Virus record (IMG/VR): IMGVR_UViG_3300033146_002265
Location: 1-21,175 of that record
Length of the DNA: 21,175 nt
Reading direction: 5' to 3' (one strand)
Source: a virus
Of this stretch, positions 14,426-21,175 are shown piece by piece. Below the pieces are notes generated by a model. It was not told where the DNA came from, made no database searches, and saw only the letters and a program-made list of their open reading frames with translations. How positions within the stretch are numbered: the first letter of the stretch is position 1; every line of letters begins with the position of its first letter. Made by a program: the position numbers and the translations under genes.

Positions 14426-15403
14426 ATGATTATTATAGACTTGTCGCACCTTTTCTTCAGAAATTTCTGGATGAACAAAAAAGAAATTATCGAATATCGA
14501 CCAGACGATAGAGGTATTTCCAGACCCACCGGAGAAATAAATGAAGGCTATATGATGCATGTGATATTTGCTTCTATTCTGAAATTAACTGGAAAATTTC
14601 AGGCGTCAGAAAAAAATCGTGTTGTGATAGCATGTGATGCAAGGCCTTCATGGCGACATGAATATTATCTTGAGCACTCAAAAGAATTTATTGAATATAA
14701 GAATCAGACTTATAAGGGTAATAGATCAAAAGATCCAACACTGCCATGGGATAAAATCTTCGGTTGCCTGAATATTGCCACTAAAATGCTTGACGAACTA
14801 ACAGATTTTATTGTTCTTGAAGTTCCACTTCTAGAAGCTGATGATGTTATCGCTATTCTGGCTCGTTACGCTGGAGAAACGGAAGATGTTTTCGTTTGCT
14901 CTTCTGATAAAGATTTTCATCAACTTCAGACAGAAAAAATTCATATTTATGATCCCATGAAAAAAATCATAATCCCACCAATCGACGTCGAGAGACATAA
15001 GCAACTTCATTATATTGTTGCGGGTGATGATAATATTAAAGGGATAAAATCTAGAGTCGGCAAGAAAACCGCTGAGAAATTAATCAATTCCGGGCTTGAC
15101 ACAATTCTTAAAACAAATCCAGATATGATGGCTAGGTATAAGTTCAATGAGCACTTAATGGATTTTGATTGTATTCCTGAAGATTTATGCGAAAACTGTA
15201 AAATAATGTTTGACAAAAACAAAGAATACAGTTATAATGGTATTGAATTGATGCGCTTCTTTGCTGGCTACAGAATGCAGAAAATGGCGGGTCGCTTAAC
15301 AGAATTTAAATTTAAGGGTAAGGTTAGAGAATCTTACAAAGCACCAAAACCGAAAGTTCGTGAAGAAATCGTAGAAACATCAATCGCAGAATTCTTTTCT
15401 TAA
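14426..15403 (+). CDS. rnh: Ribonuclease H / FEN-type 5' nuclease (Rnh)
   Basis: The phage 5'-3' exonuclease that removes RNA primers and adjoining DNA from lagging-strand fragments. The 325-residue product (T4: 305) has the FEN/5'-nuclease carboxylates: IIIDLSH (Asp5), ACDARPSWR (Asp71), LLEADDVIAI (Glu137, Asp139, Asp140), SSDKDF (Asp161, Asp163) and GDDNIKGIKSRVGKKTAEKL (200-219), the helix-three-turn-helix region with Asp201/202. DFDCIPEDL near 250 matches the T4 FDYIPDNI pattern. AAGG precedes the ATG by 7 bases. It sits with primase and helicase genes. Confidence 0.93.
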   Translation: MIIIDLSHLFFRNFWMNKKEIIEYRPDDRGISRPTGEINEGYMMHVIFASILKLTGKFQASEKNRVVIACDARPSWRHEYYLEHSKEFIEYKNQTYKGNRSKDPTLPWDKIFGCLNIATKMLDELTDFIVLEVPLLEADDVIAILARYAGETEDVFVCSSDKDFHQLQTEKIHIYDPMKKIIIPPIDVERHKQLHYIVAGDDNIKGIKSRVGKKTAEKLINSGLDTILKTNPDMMARYKFNEHLMDFDCIPEDLCENCKIMFDKNKEYSYNGIELMRFFAGYRMQKMAGRLTEFKFKGKVRESYKAPKPKVREEIVETSIAEFFS

Positions 15404-15413
15404 GGAGAAAGAA

Positions 15414-15632
15414 ATGGCTGAATTTAAAATGGAATCAAAACTTTTTTGTAGCGCGAAGATTCGTCCTGATTATTGTATAGTAGAAACTAATATTTGTTGT
15501 TTCAACTGTGAGCATCGAGATTCGTGTGTCGCAAAAACTATTCAGAACAACAAATCCCGAAAACTTAAAAGTGTCGTTCCGTGCACAGAAGCTAATATTC
15601 TTAGTGCCGAGATTTGTGAATTTGCGTGCTAG
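15414..15632 (+). CDS. Small cysteine-rich protein
   Basis: A 72-residue protein with nine Cys (12, 21, 28, 29, 32, 38, 57, 68, 72). The centre, ICCFNCEHRDSC, has a CC-x2-C-x5-C pattern and resembles uncharacterised metal-binding phage proteins. It probably holds zinc or an iron-sulfur cluster; function unknown. AAGGAG precedes the ATG and the end overlaps the primase start by 7 bases. Confidence 0.8.
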   Translation: MAEFKMESKLFCSAKIRPDYCIVETNICCFNCEHRDSCVAKTIQNNKSRKLKSVVPCTEANILSAEICEFAC

Positions 15633-16633
15633 ATCCTTATGATGAATTAGAATTTATTCATCTATTAAACTTACGTAATTTTCGGCAGTTCAGCGCCGGC
15701 TACAATTTTTCGTGTCCAATCTGTAATGAAGGAAAAAGCAGAAACAAGCGGCGCGGTTTTATTTTAGTAGCCGGTGCAAAACACGACCATAATACGTATG
15801 TTTGCCAAAACTGCCTGCCTGAAGGAATATCACTTAAAAATTTTATTTCTGAAGTGGATCCGTATGTAGCAAAGAAGTACGCCGAACGTGAAAAACAGAA
15901 ATATATCGAAGACATTAAATCTGGTAAAGCGCTGAAGAAGAAAAAGCGAGTTATAAATATATCTTACCAGGAGGAACTTTCTGAAAAACCTCAATATGTT
16001 TTCAAGTTAAATCCGAACACTTTTATTCCATGCTCTAAAGTTCCACTGGCGATCGAATATTGTAAAAAACGAAATATTCCAAGGGCTGTCATTGAAAAAC
16101 TTTTCTATTGTAAACGCACAGATCTTGCTTATAGTGATATGATTATTTTTCCTCTTTGGTTCGATGAGGAAAAGGTCTACGGATTTCAAGGTAGATCTAT
16201 AAAAGGCAAAAGATTTCATACGTTCATGCCAAATGATAATTATAAAGTCTATAACCTATTTGGTGTTGATAAGTCTAAAGATGTTTTCGTCTTTGAGTCT
16301 ATAATAGATTCTTTAAGTGTCCCAAACTCAATTGGAATGCTTGGATCAGATTTATCTAAACCAGTTAAACTCTTATTGAAAAACAGAATTTTCGTTTTCG
16401 ATAACGATAGAACTGGTGAAGAAAAGACTTTAAAATATATCAGCCAGGGCGAAAAATGTTTTATTTGGCCGCCCCAGTTAAAATCTAAAGATTTTGGTGA
16501 ATTAGTAGAAAAAAATATTCCTCAGAATCTGTTAACGAAAATCATCGAAATGAGAACTTTTTCTGGGCTCAAAGGTGAAGTCGAAATAAAAATTAAATTA
16601 AGTAAGTCCAAAAAGACTTTCAGGAGAAGATAA
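15626..16633 (+). CDS. 61: DNA primase (gp61)
   Basis: The primase that makes short RNA primers and works with the gp41 helicase. The 335-residue product (T4: 342) has an N-terminal zinc-binding domain with FSCPIC (C30/C33) and VCQNC (C60/C63), and a TOPRIM domain with FVFESIIDS (Glu224) and VFDNDRTG (Asp259/Asp261). The YGFQGRSIKGKRFHTF segment (185-200) and KSKDFGE near 290 match the T4 pattern (ESFQGRALKK; KSKDVND). The start is a GTG inside the preceding gene with a weak SD; no in-frame ATG fits the zinc domain. A TATAAATA match at 15952 is within codons. Confidence 0.95.
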   Translation: MLDPYDELEFIHLLNLRNFRQFSAGYNFSCPICNEGKSRNKRRGFILVAGAKHDHNTYVCQNCLPEGISLKNFISEVDPYVAKKYAEREKQKYIEDIKSGKALKKKKRVINISYQEELSEKPQYVFKLNPNTFIPCSKVPLAIEYCKKRNIPRAVIEKLFYCKRTDLAYSDMIIFPLWFDEEKVYGFQGRSIKGKRFHTFMPNDNYKVYNLFGVDKSKDVFVFESIIDSLSVPNSIGMLGSDLSKPVKLLLKNRIFVFDNDRTGEEKTLKYISQGEKCFIWPPQLKSKDFGELVEKNIPQNLLTKIIEMRTFSGLKGEVEIKIKLSKSKKTFRRR

Positions 16634-16893
16634 TGCTATATGATTTTAAATGCATAGATTGCGGGTATGTTGAAGAAATAAAAATTAAATTAAAAGACTA
16701 CGAAGAAAAAAAAGATCGGATTCGTTGTCGATACTGCGGTGAAAAAATGAAACGCATGATGGATTTTAAGGGCGGTTTCACTTTGAAAGGCGCCGGATGG
16801 CATGCAAACGAGGGAACTGGATATAGCATCACACAAAATGAAATGGATAAGAATGGCGACAACAATAAATTCTTAGAGGAAAAAATGTCATGA
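16633..16893 (+). CDS. FmdB-type zinc-ribbon protein
   Basis: An 86-residue protein matching the FmdB/CxxCG putative regulatory zinc-ribbon family: MLYDFKCIDCGY (C7/C10), RCRYCGEKMKRM (C32/C35) and a GFTLKGAGWHANEGTGY segment (48-64), as in family members where the ribbon is followed by LKGxGW. The function of the family is poorly known. It overlaps the primase stop by one base (TAATG), and its stop overlaps the next ATG. Confidence 0.85.
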   Translation: MLYDFKCIDCGYVEEIKIKLKDYEEKKDRIRCRYCGEKMKRMMDFKGGFTLKGAGWHANEGTGYSITQNEMDKNGDNNKFLEEKMS

Positions 16894-17468
16894 GAACTTT
16901 TAAAGAAATTAATGAAATGAAAAAATTCTTTGAGATCAGAACCAACCTCCATATTGAAAGAGTCCAAAAATACGCTAATATGCTAGCGGACAAATTTCCG
17001 GAGATTAGATATCTTAGAAAAGTCGTGGAAACACACGACCAATCTAAATTTATGGACCCAGAATACGTTCCCTATCTTTATATCACTTGGAATTATAAGT
17101 GTAAAAAAGAGGGTGTTAAATTTGACATCCCAGAAGAAATAAAAGATAGAATGCATGAAGCAACCACTCACCACGTTTTAAGCAATAAACACCACCCAGA
17201 ATTCTGGTCAGTCGATAAGACAGACGTGATCAATAAAAATCTTGAAGATCGAGATAAACCTGCCAAAGAAATTTTCGCTTTAAATATGCCCGAAGTTTAT
17301 TTAGCTGAGATGGTCGCTGATTGGTCATCAATGTCAGAAGAACATGGCGAAAAGGCTGGACCATATAAATGGGCGCAAGAAAATATCAATATTCGCTGGA
17401 AATTTAGCAAAACTCAAACGGAACAGATCTATAAATTTATAGATTTTTTATGGAAGGATGTAAAATGA
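16890..17468 (+). CDS. HD/DUF5662-like protein
   Basis: A 192-residue protein that resembles the DUF5662 family, an HD-domain-like group common in phages. Visible features are His21 (HIERVQKY), His49-Asp50 (THDQSKF), the His-rich TTHHVLSNKHHPEFW (92-106) and MPEVYLAEMVADWSSMSEEHG (133-153) with Asp144, giving the H...HD...D order of metal-dependent phosphohydrolases. A nucleotide-hydrolysing role would fit its place before the ribonucleotide reductase, but this is inference. The start overlaps the previous stop (ATGA). Confidence 0.82.
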   Translation: MRTFKEINEMKKFFEIRTNLHIERVQKYANMLADKFPEIRYLRKVVETHDQSKFMDPEYVPYLYITWNYKCKKEGVKFDIPEEIKDRMHEATTHHVLSNKHHPEFWSVDKTDVINKNLEDRDKPAKEIFALNMPEVYLAEMVADWSSMSEEHGEKAGPYKWAQENINIRWKFSKTQTEQIYKFIDFLWKDVK

Positions 17469-20110
17469 ACAAAAACGGTTTTTTCGTTAATGATTTTCAA
17501 GAAATGGTCTGGAATGAGAATTATCAAGATCAGGTTGAAACTATTGAGGGCACGAATAAGCGACTCTCTAATACTATCTATGAAGAGGATGCACAAAGTG
17601 TTCAACTAGCAGCGTATTTATCTATGATGAATAGACGTTTGTTCTTCGGGGGTCGAGTTACCGCTAATACAGGAACATTCGTAAAAAACGTTCACTCCTT
17701 TAATTGTTATGCTGCTCAAAGAGCTGTGAAACCGGTAGATTCTATAAAAAATATTTTTACCGACGTGCTCAACGCCGCTGAAATTCTTAAAACTGAGGGA
17801 GGAATCGGATTTAACTTTAATCATATTCGCCCAAAAGGGACATTAATTAAAGGTGTCGGTGTCGGTACACCGGGCGTCGTAGCCTTCATGGAGATCTACG
17901 ATAAGTCAGCTGAAATCATTACACGAGGAACCTCAGAAGATGTAATTCAGAGAGCGAATGCGCCGATTAAAAAGAAAATCCGTAAGGGTGCTCAAATGTC
18001 TATGCTTTCTATTAGACACCCAGAGTCGATGGATTATATCAAAGCAAAGTCAATCCCTGGTATCCTCACCAAATTCAACATGTCAGTTATTATCACTGAT
18101 GCTTTTATGCTCGCCTTAGAAAAAGGTGAGTTCTGGGATTTTTGGTTTCCAGATATTCACTTCAGTAAATATGATGAAGAATGGAATGGCGACTTCGAAG
18201 AATGGGAAGAAAAAGGTTATCCGAAAGTAGTTTATGATACTATGCCAGCTCAAGAGATCTGGGATATCTTAATCGATAACATGTATCGTAGAAATGAACC
18301 AGGGTTATATTTCATTGATAACGCTAACAGATTTAATAATCTTATTCATTACCAAAAAATCACAGGCACCAACCCTTGTGGTGAAATTTCAATGCTCGCA
18401 GACGGTGGTGTCTTTGAGAAAAATGGTATCGTCTATGAATATCTAGGTGACATCTGTAATCTTGGAAGTTTAAACCTCTGTGAATATGTTAACACACTTC
18501 TTTACGCCAACAGAACAGCTCCAATGCCAGACTGGTGTAATGGTGATTTTAAAGAGTTCGATTGGAAAATGTTTGCTGCTGATATCGCTCTGCTTGTGCG
18601 GGGTCTAGATAATCTTATTGATATCTCAGGTTATCCTTTTAAGAAATTGGAGACTGCTGCTAAACTTCGCAGAAAAATCGGTGCTGGAATTTTTGGTTAT
18701 GGTTCAGCATTAATGATGATGGGTATGCGTTATGGCTCAAAAGAAGCTAACGCGTTTACTGAAAAACTCATGTCTCTTTTTGCTAACGTGGCTTATCAAA
18801 CTTCAGCACAATTAGCTCGGGAAAAAGGCCCGTTCATTCTCTATGACGAGAACGTTATAAATCAAGGCTTCATTAAAAATTCTGGCATTCTTTATCCAGA
18901 AACTATTGAGATGATTAGACAAAACGGTCTTAGAAATTCTCAATTATTAACTGTAGCACCAACTGGAAATCTTTCTATTTATGCTGGTTGTATTTCTGGT
19001 GGAATTGAACCTGTCTACGAATTAGACTATTTCCGCTGGGTTATTTCCAACCATAAAACTAAAGCGATACTTAAAACTTTAGCATATCCTGCTTGGGACA
19101 CCGGTGAATGGTTTGAAACTGATGATTTTAAATTCCAAATGCGTGGTGATGACCAAGTCTTAGTTTCCAAATGTGGACACTTCATGATTGATCAGAATCG
19201 TGGTCTCACAGAGAAAATTCAAGTTTATGACTACGCTTATCAAGTTATCGTGGACGAATATTCTGAAGAGGTTTATCACGACTTCGAGAAACGTGGAGTA
19301 TTCGCCACCGCCATGGATTTATCAGCCAATGACCATTTAGATCCATTTATCATTCTTGGTAAACACGTAGATAATTCTATCAGTAAAACTATTAATCTGC
19401 CGAATGATTATCCTAAAGAAGATCTGGATTCACTTTATAAGAAATTATGGAGAGAAGGGGGAAGAGGTGTCACGACGTATCGCGAAGGTACAATGATGGC
19501 AGTTCTTGAGACGAAAAAAGAGTCTGAAAAAGCAAAGAAATCTCTCAAACGAGAACAACGTGATTTCTTCGAAGAATGGAAAGAACATGAAAAAGGAACT
19601 GTAGTTCCACATCAGGTCGATCTACCTTCTACATATCCAATGCTTGGACATAAAATCACTTCTGAGGGTAAAAAATGGTATGTGTCTCTAGCATTTAAAG
19701 ACAAGAAAATGGAACGACCATTTGCTATTTTCGTTTCAACCAATCACAGAGAGTCTGAAGTTGTTGCTTACGGCACAATGGAAGCATTAACTGAGTTGGC
19801 TGAAAATGAAGGTATCTCTTTAGAAATGATCGAGGACAACGATAAAAAATGTTCAGGTCAAAACAACGTTAATAAGATCGCCCGAACAATTAGTCTTTTG
19901 CTTAGACATAATGTTAAGATTGAACTAATCGTGAAAGTATTGGATCAGCTAGATATTCCAATTTCTTCGTTGGTGACAAGGTTGAAGAAACTTCTCATGA
20001 AGTATATTTTTGAAATGGAGAACGGGAAAAAATGCCCAATCTGTGATGAGAAGATGATCTTTATCGAAGGATGCGTTAAATGTTCTGGCTGTGATTATTC
20101 AGAATGTTAA
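17465..20110 (+). CDS. nrdJ: Class II (adenosylcobalamin-dependent) ribonucleoside reductase
   Basis: Reduces ribonucleotides to deoxyribonucleotides using vitamin B12 coenzyme, without a small subunit or oxygen. Starting at 17465 the protein is 881 aa. Key residues: Cys81 (FNCYA), the NPCGE radical-cysteine loop (303-307), Cys331 (DICNLGSLNL), PTGNLSIYAG (499-508), a TSCPD-like segment near ITSEGKKWYVSLAF, and a Cys-rich tail with six Cys (857, 860, 870, 873, 876, 881) typical of NrdJ for active-site re-reduction. GGAAGGA lies 6 bases before ATG 17465, whereas the in-frame ATG at 17450 has no ribosome site. T4 itself uses class I and III enzymes. Confidence 0.95.
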   Translation: MNKNGFFVNDFQEMVWNENYQDQVETIEGTNKRLSNTIYEEDAQSVQLAAYLSMMNRRLFFGGRVTANTGTFVKNVHSFNCYAAQRAVKPVDSIKNIFTDVLNAAEILKTEGGIGFNFNHIRPKGTLIKGVGVGTPGVVAFMEIYDKSAEIITRGTSEDVIQRANAPIKKKIRKGAQMSMLSIRHPESMDYIKAKSIPGILTKFNMSVIITDAFMLALEKGEFWDFWFPDIHFSKYDEEWNGDFEEWEEKGYPKVVYDTMPAQEIWDILIDNMYRRNEPGLYFIDNANRFNNLIHYQKITGTNPCGEISMLADGGVFEKNGIVYEYLGDICNLGSLNLCEYVNTLLYANRTAPMPDWCNGDFKEFDWKMFAADIALLVRGLDNLIDISGYPFKKLETAAKLRRKIGAGIFGYGSALMMMGMRYGSKEANAFTEKLMSLFANVAYQTSAQLAREKGPFILYDENVINQGFIKNSGILYPETIEMIRQNGLRNSQLLTVAPTGNLSIYAGCISGGIEPVYELDYFRWVISNHKTKAILKTLAYPAWDTGEWFETDDFKFQMRGDDQVLVSKCGHFMIDQNRGLTEKIQVYDYAYQVIVDEYSEEVYHDFEKRGVFATAMDLSANDHLDPFIILGKHVDNSISKTINLPNDYPKEDLDSLYKKLWREGGRGVTTYREGTMMAVLETKKESEKAKKSLKREQRDFFEEWKEHEKGTVVPHQVDLPSTYPMLGHKITSEGKKWYVSLAFKDKKMERPFAIFVSTNHRESEVVAYGTMEALTELAENEGISLEMIEDNDKKCSGQNNVNKIARTISLLLRHNVKIELIVKVLDQLDIPISSLVTRLKKLLMKYIFEMENGKKCPICDEKMIFIEGCVKCSGCDYSEC

Positions 20111-20122
20111 AGGAGAGTGAAA

Positions 20123-20341
20123 ATGGGTTTTATAGATGATGAACGAAAAGAAGGATTCGTTTCTAGTTTTATAGTAAGAACATTCATTTGTCCAATCTGC
20201 GAAGTAGATCTTGAAAATAAAAGAATGTTTATCCTTCATATGTACGCGCAACATCCGAAAGAATATCGGAACATGAATTTTGACAAGCTAGACGAGCTAG
20301 AAGATTTTAAAGCAGGAAAATCCGATGTTTTAAACTTATAA
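20123..20341 (+). CDS. Small C2H2 zinc-finger-like protein
   Basis: A 72-residue protein with a C-x2-C-x12-H-x4-H finger (C23, C26, H39, H44: FICPIC ... ILHMYAQH), a pattern that can bind DNA or protein. I chose ATG 20123 because AAGGAG ends 7 bases before it; the in-frame GTG at 20117 would have only one base of spacing. Specific function unknown. It follows NrdJ closely. Confidence 0.75.
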   Translation: MGFIDDERKEGFVSSFIVRTFICPICEVDLENKRMFILHMYAQHPKEYRNMNFDKLDELEDFKAGKSDVLNL

Positions 20342-20355
20342 TTCCCTTTTTATCC

Positions 20356-20384
20356 TTTACTTCTCCTTTGATTTTTGATAGAAT
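20356..20384 (+). promoter_or_regulatory. Sigma70-like promoter inside the hairpin (TTTACT-17-TAGAAT)
   Basis: The -35 TTTACT (20356-20361) and -10 TAGAAT (20379-20384) are 17 bases apart. Transcription would begin near 20391, after the 5' arm of the hairpin, leaving the ribosome site unpaired. The hexamers are weaker matches than the other promoters here. Confidence 0.55.
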
Positions 20385-20410
20385 AACATATCAATTAATC
20401 AAAGGAGAAG
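20360..20410 (+). promoter_or_regulatory. Long hairpin sequestering a ribosome binding site
   Basis: A perfect 14-bp inverted repeat (20360-20373 with 20397-20410) encloses a second 6-bp stem TTGATA/TATCAA (20375-20380 with 20389-20394) and an 8-base loop. The 3' arm contains the whole AAAGGAG of the gene at 20415. No T tract follows, so it is not a normal terminator. T4 uses such hairpins to block translation of early read-through RNA for genes such as e and soc. Confidence 0.85.
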
Positions 20411-20414
20411 ATTT

Positions 20415-20783
20415 ATGGAATTTAGAACTTGGGACCAATTAACTGAAGAGGAACAACTGTTAACCGAGATTTCTGATGTCTACAAGGACATCCACGGTTT
20501 TCGCCCCCGTTCTGTTCTTAACGGAAAATCTGTTGAAGATCTCCGTTCCTTTCTCGCCGATCTTCACACTGAAGCTGAGGCTACTTTCATTCGCAATAAG
20601 CAAGCTCAGCTCAGCAACGTGGCTGATTTCGAGGAATTGATAAAATCCACTCGGGCTATTTGTTCTTGCGACCGCTCATCTGCTGTCCGTTTTCTGATGG
20701 ACGCCGAAGAAGATCCGGACGTGGAATATATTGAATTCGTCTACAACCTCCCTTACGGATATCTCATGAACGAGGCTGCATAA
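20415..20783 (+). CDS. Hypothetical phage protein (TWDQLTEEEQL... family)
   Basis: A 122-residue acidic protein. The N-terminus TWDQLTEEEQLLTEIS, followed by YKDIHGFRPR (23-32), is a pattern seen in uncharacterised proteins of many phages; no function is known to me. Codons are more C-rich than in most genes here. AAGGAG at 20402-20407 is well placed but buried in the upstream hairpin. The stop overlaps the next ATG (TAATG). Confidence 0.8.
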   Translation: MEFRTWDQLTEEEQLLTEISDVYKDIHGFRPRSVLNGKSVEDLRSFLADLHTEAEATFIRNKQAQLSNVADFEELIKSTRAICSCDRSSAVRFLMDAEEDPDVEYIEFVYNLPYGYLMNEAA

Positions 20784-20944
20784 TGGAAGAAAAAAGAGAA
20801 TTGTGCGATTACACTCTTGAAGAACTTGAGAAGAGTTTTGATCCCTACTACATGTATTCTGATGATTTTTCTGTCTGGTCAAAACACGATGCCATATCTA
20901 AAGAAATTCGTGCAAGAAAACAAAAAGGACCAGTAAATGGCTAG
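20783..20944 (+). CDS. Hypothetical small protein, 53 aa
   Basis: Starts at the TAATG overlap with the previous gene, with GAGG 7 bases upstream. The product is acidic at the N-terminus (MEEKRELCDYTLEELEKSF), aromatic in the middle (PYYMYSDDFSVW) and basic at the end. No family recognised. It overlaps the next tiny ORF by 8 bases. Confidence 0.65.
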   Translation: MEEKRELCDYTLEELEKSFDPYYMYSDDFSVWSKHDAISKEIRARKQKGPVNG

Positions 20945-20987
20945 AAAAACGGTGGAAATTGAATTTTTGATTTTAAGGAGAAAATAA
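20937..20987 (+). CDS. Possible 16-residue peptide or remnant gene
   Basis: The frame MARKTVEIEFLILRRK has a good ribosome site (AAGGA, 7 bases before ATG) and stops immediately before the next ATG. Its start resembles small phage proteins beginning M-x-RKTVEVE, so it may be a truncated copy or a coupling leader for the next gene. Its last codons contain the next gene's ribosome site. Confidence 0.35.
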   Translation: MARKTVEIEFLILRRK

Positions 20988-21175
20988 ATGAGTGAATATG
21001 ATGTAATTCCAGAACTTACAATGGGTGCTTTGGAACGATATGTTCAAGATCGAATTCCAACTGGCGGTTTTCTTTATAGTGTTTTGACCAATGATTTGAT
21101 GGGAGCTATGAATAAAGCTGATTATGCTAACCAACTCGCTTTACCTGCCATTTGTAAATTTGTTTATAATCGAAT
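20988..21175 (+). CDS. Hypothetical phage protein (partial, continues past window)
   Basis: The first 62 residues of a gene cut by the window end. The segment LERYVQDRIPTGGFLYSVL...DLMGAMNKADYANQLALPAICKF follows the pattern of a common small phage protein family (L-x-RYV-x-(D/H)-xIP-x-GGFL-x-AVL-x-NDL) of unknown function. AAGGAG lies about 9 bases before the ATG. Confidence 0.75.
   Translation, partial: MSEYDVIPELTMGALERYVQDRIPTGGFLYSVLTNDLMGAMNKADYANQLALPAICKFVYNR

Noticed and set aside
15952-15959. TATAAATA late promoter box inside the primase gene
   Set aside because: It lies in the middle of the primase coding frame with no gene start nearby; it is likely chance in AT-rich codons.
17450-17464. 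Earlier ATG for nrdJ
   Set aside because: No ribosome site lies upstream of 17450, while GGAAGGA is ideally placed for ATG 17465, which also makes the common ATGA overlap.
20117-20122. GTG start for the C2H2 finger gene
   Set aside because: Only one base separates it from AAGGAG; ATG 20123 has normal spacing.
1-21175. tRNA genes, CRISPR arrays, insertion sequences, introns or homing endonucleases
   Set aside because: No cloverleaf, spaced repeat array, transposase or GIY-YIG/HNH motif was seen; core genes appear uninterrupted.

Overview
This window is a contiguous piece of a T4-like (Straboviridae/T4-superfamily type) myovirus genome. All genes are on the + strand, tightly packed and often overlapping by 1-23 bases, and the DNA is AT-rich. 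The assignment rests on a run of recognisable T4 core genes: prohead protease gp21, scaffold gp22, major capsid gp23, UvsY, UvsW, late sigma gp55, the gp47/gp46 nuclease, UvsX, the gp41 helicase, RNase H and the gp61 primase. Placing uvsY-uvsW directly after gp23, and using a class II (B12-dependent) ribonucleotide reductase, resembles environmental T4-like phages more than enteric T4. The host cannot be read from the sequence.

Layout. (1) 1-4080, head assembly: the tail end of an unidentified upstream gene, an acidic prohead-core candidate, gp21, two small charged proteins in the core-protein position, gp22 and gp23. It closes with a strong UUCG-loop terminator. (2) 4080-4308, a noncoding gap with sigma70-like and late-type promoters upstream of uvsY, the position that holds a replication origin in T4. 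(3) 4309-13393, recombination, late transcription and replication: uvsY, an unknown gene, uvsW, gp55, gp47, gp46, two small unknown genes, uvsX and gp41. (4) 13405-20341, an accessory and nucleotide/primosome block: a minimal nucleotidyltransferase-like gene, several small Cys-rich or zinc-ribbon proteins, RNase H, primase, an HD/DUF5662-like protein and a large NrdJ reductase. (5) 20342-21175, small hypothetical genes, more G+C-rich at the start, led by a long hairpin that buries a ribosome binding site.

How it works together. gp21, gp22, gp23 and the small core proteins would build and mature the prohead. UvsX/UvsY, UvsW and gp46/47 would run recombination-dependent replication with gp41/gp61 and RNase H. 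NrdJ would supply deoxynucleotides. gp55 would direct host RNA polymerase to TATAAATA late promoters, five of which lie upstream of genes here. Recombination/replication genes instead carry near-consensus sigma70 promoters with very short leaders.

The most interesting signals are these: the RBS-sequestering hairpin with a promoter inside its 5' arm (20356-20410), which suggests a transcript-origin-dependent translation switch; a small protein (1227-1475) whose N-terminus closely matches the T4 internal-protein capsid-targeting signal, and a weaker second case (4741-5160); the uvsY upstream gap as an origin candidate; and the nucleotidyltransferase/zinc-protein cluster.
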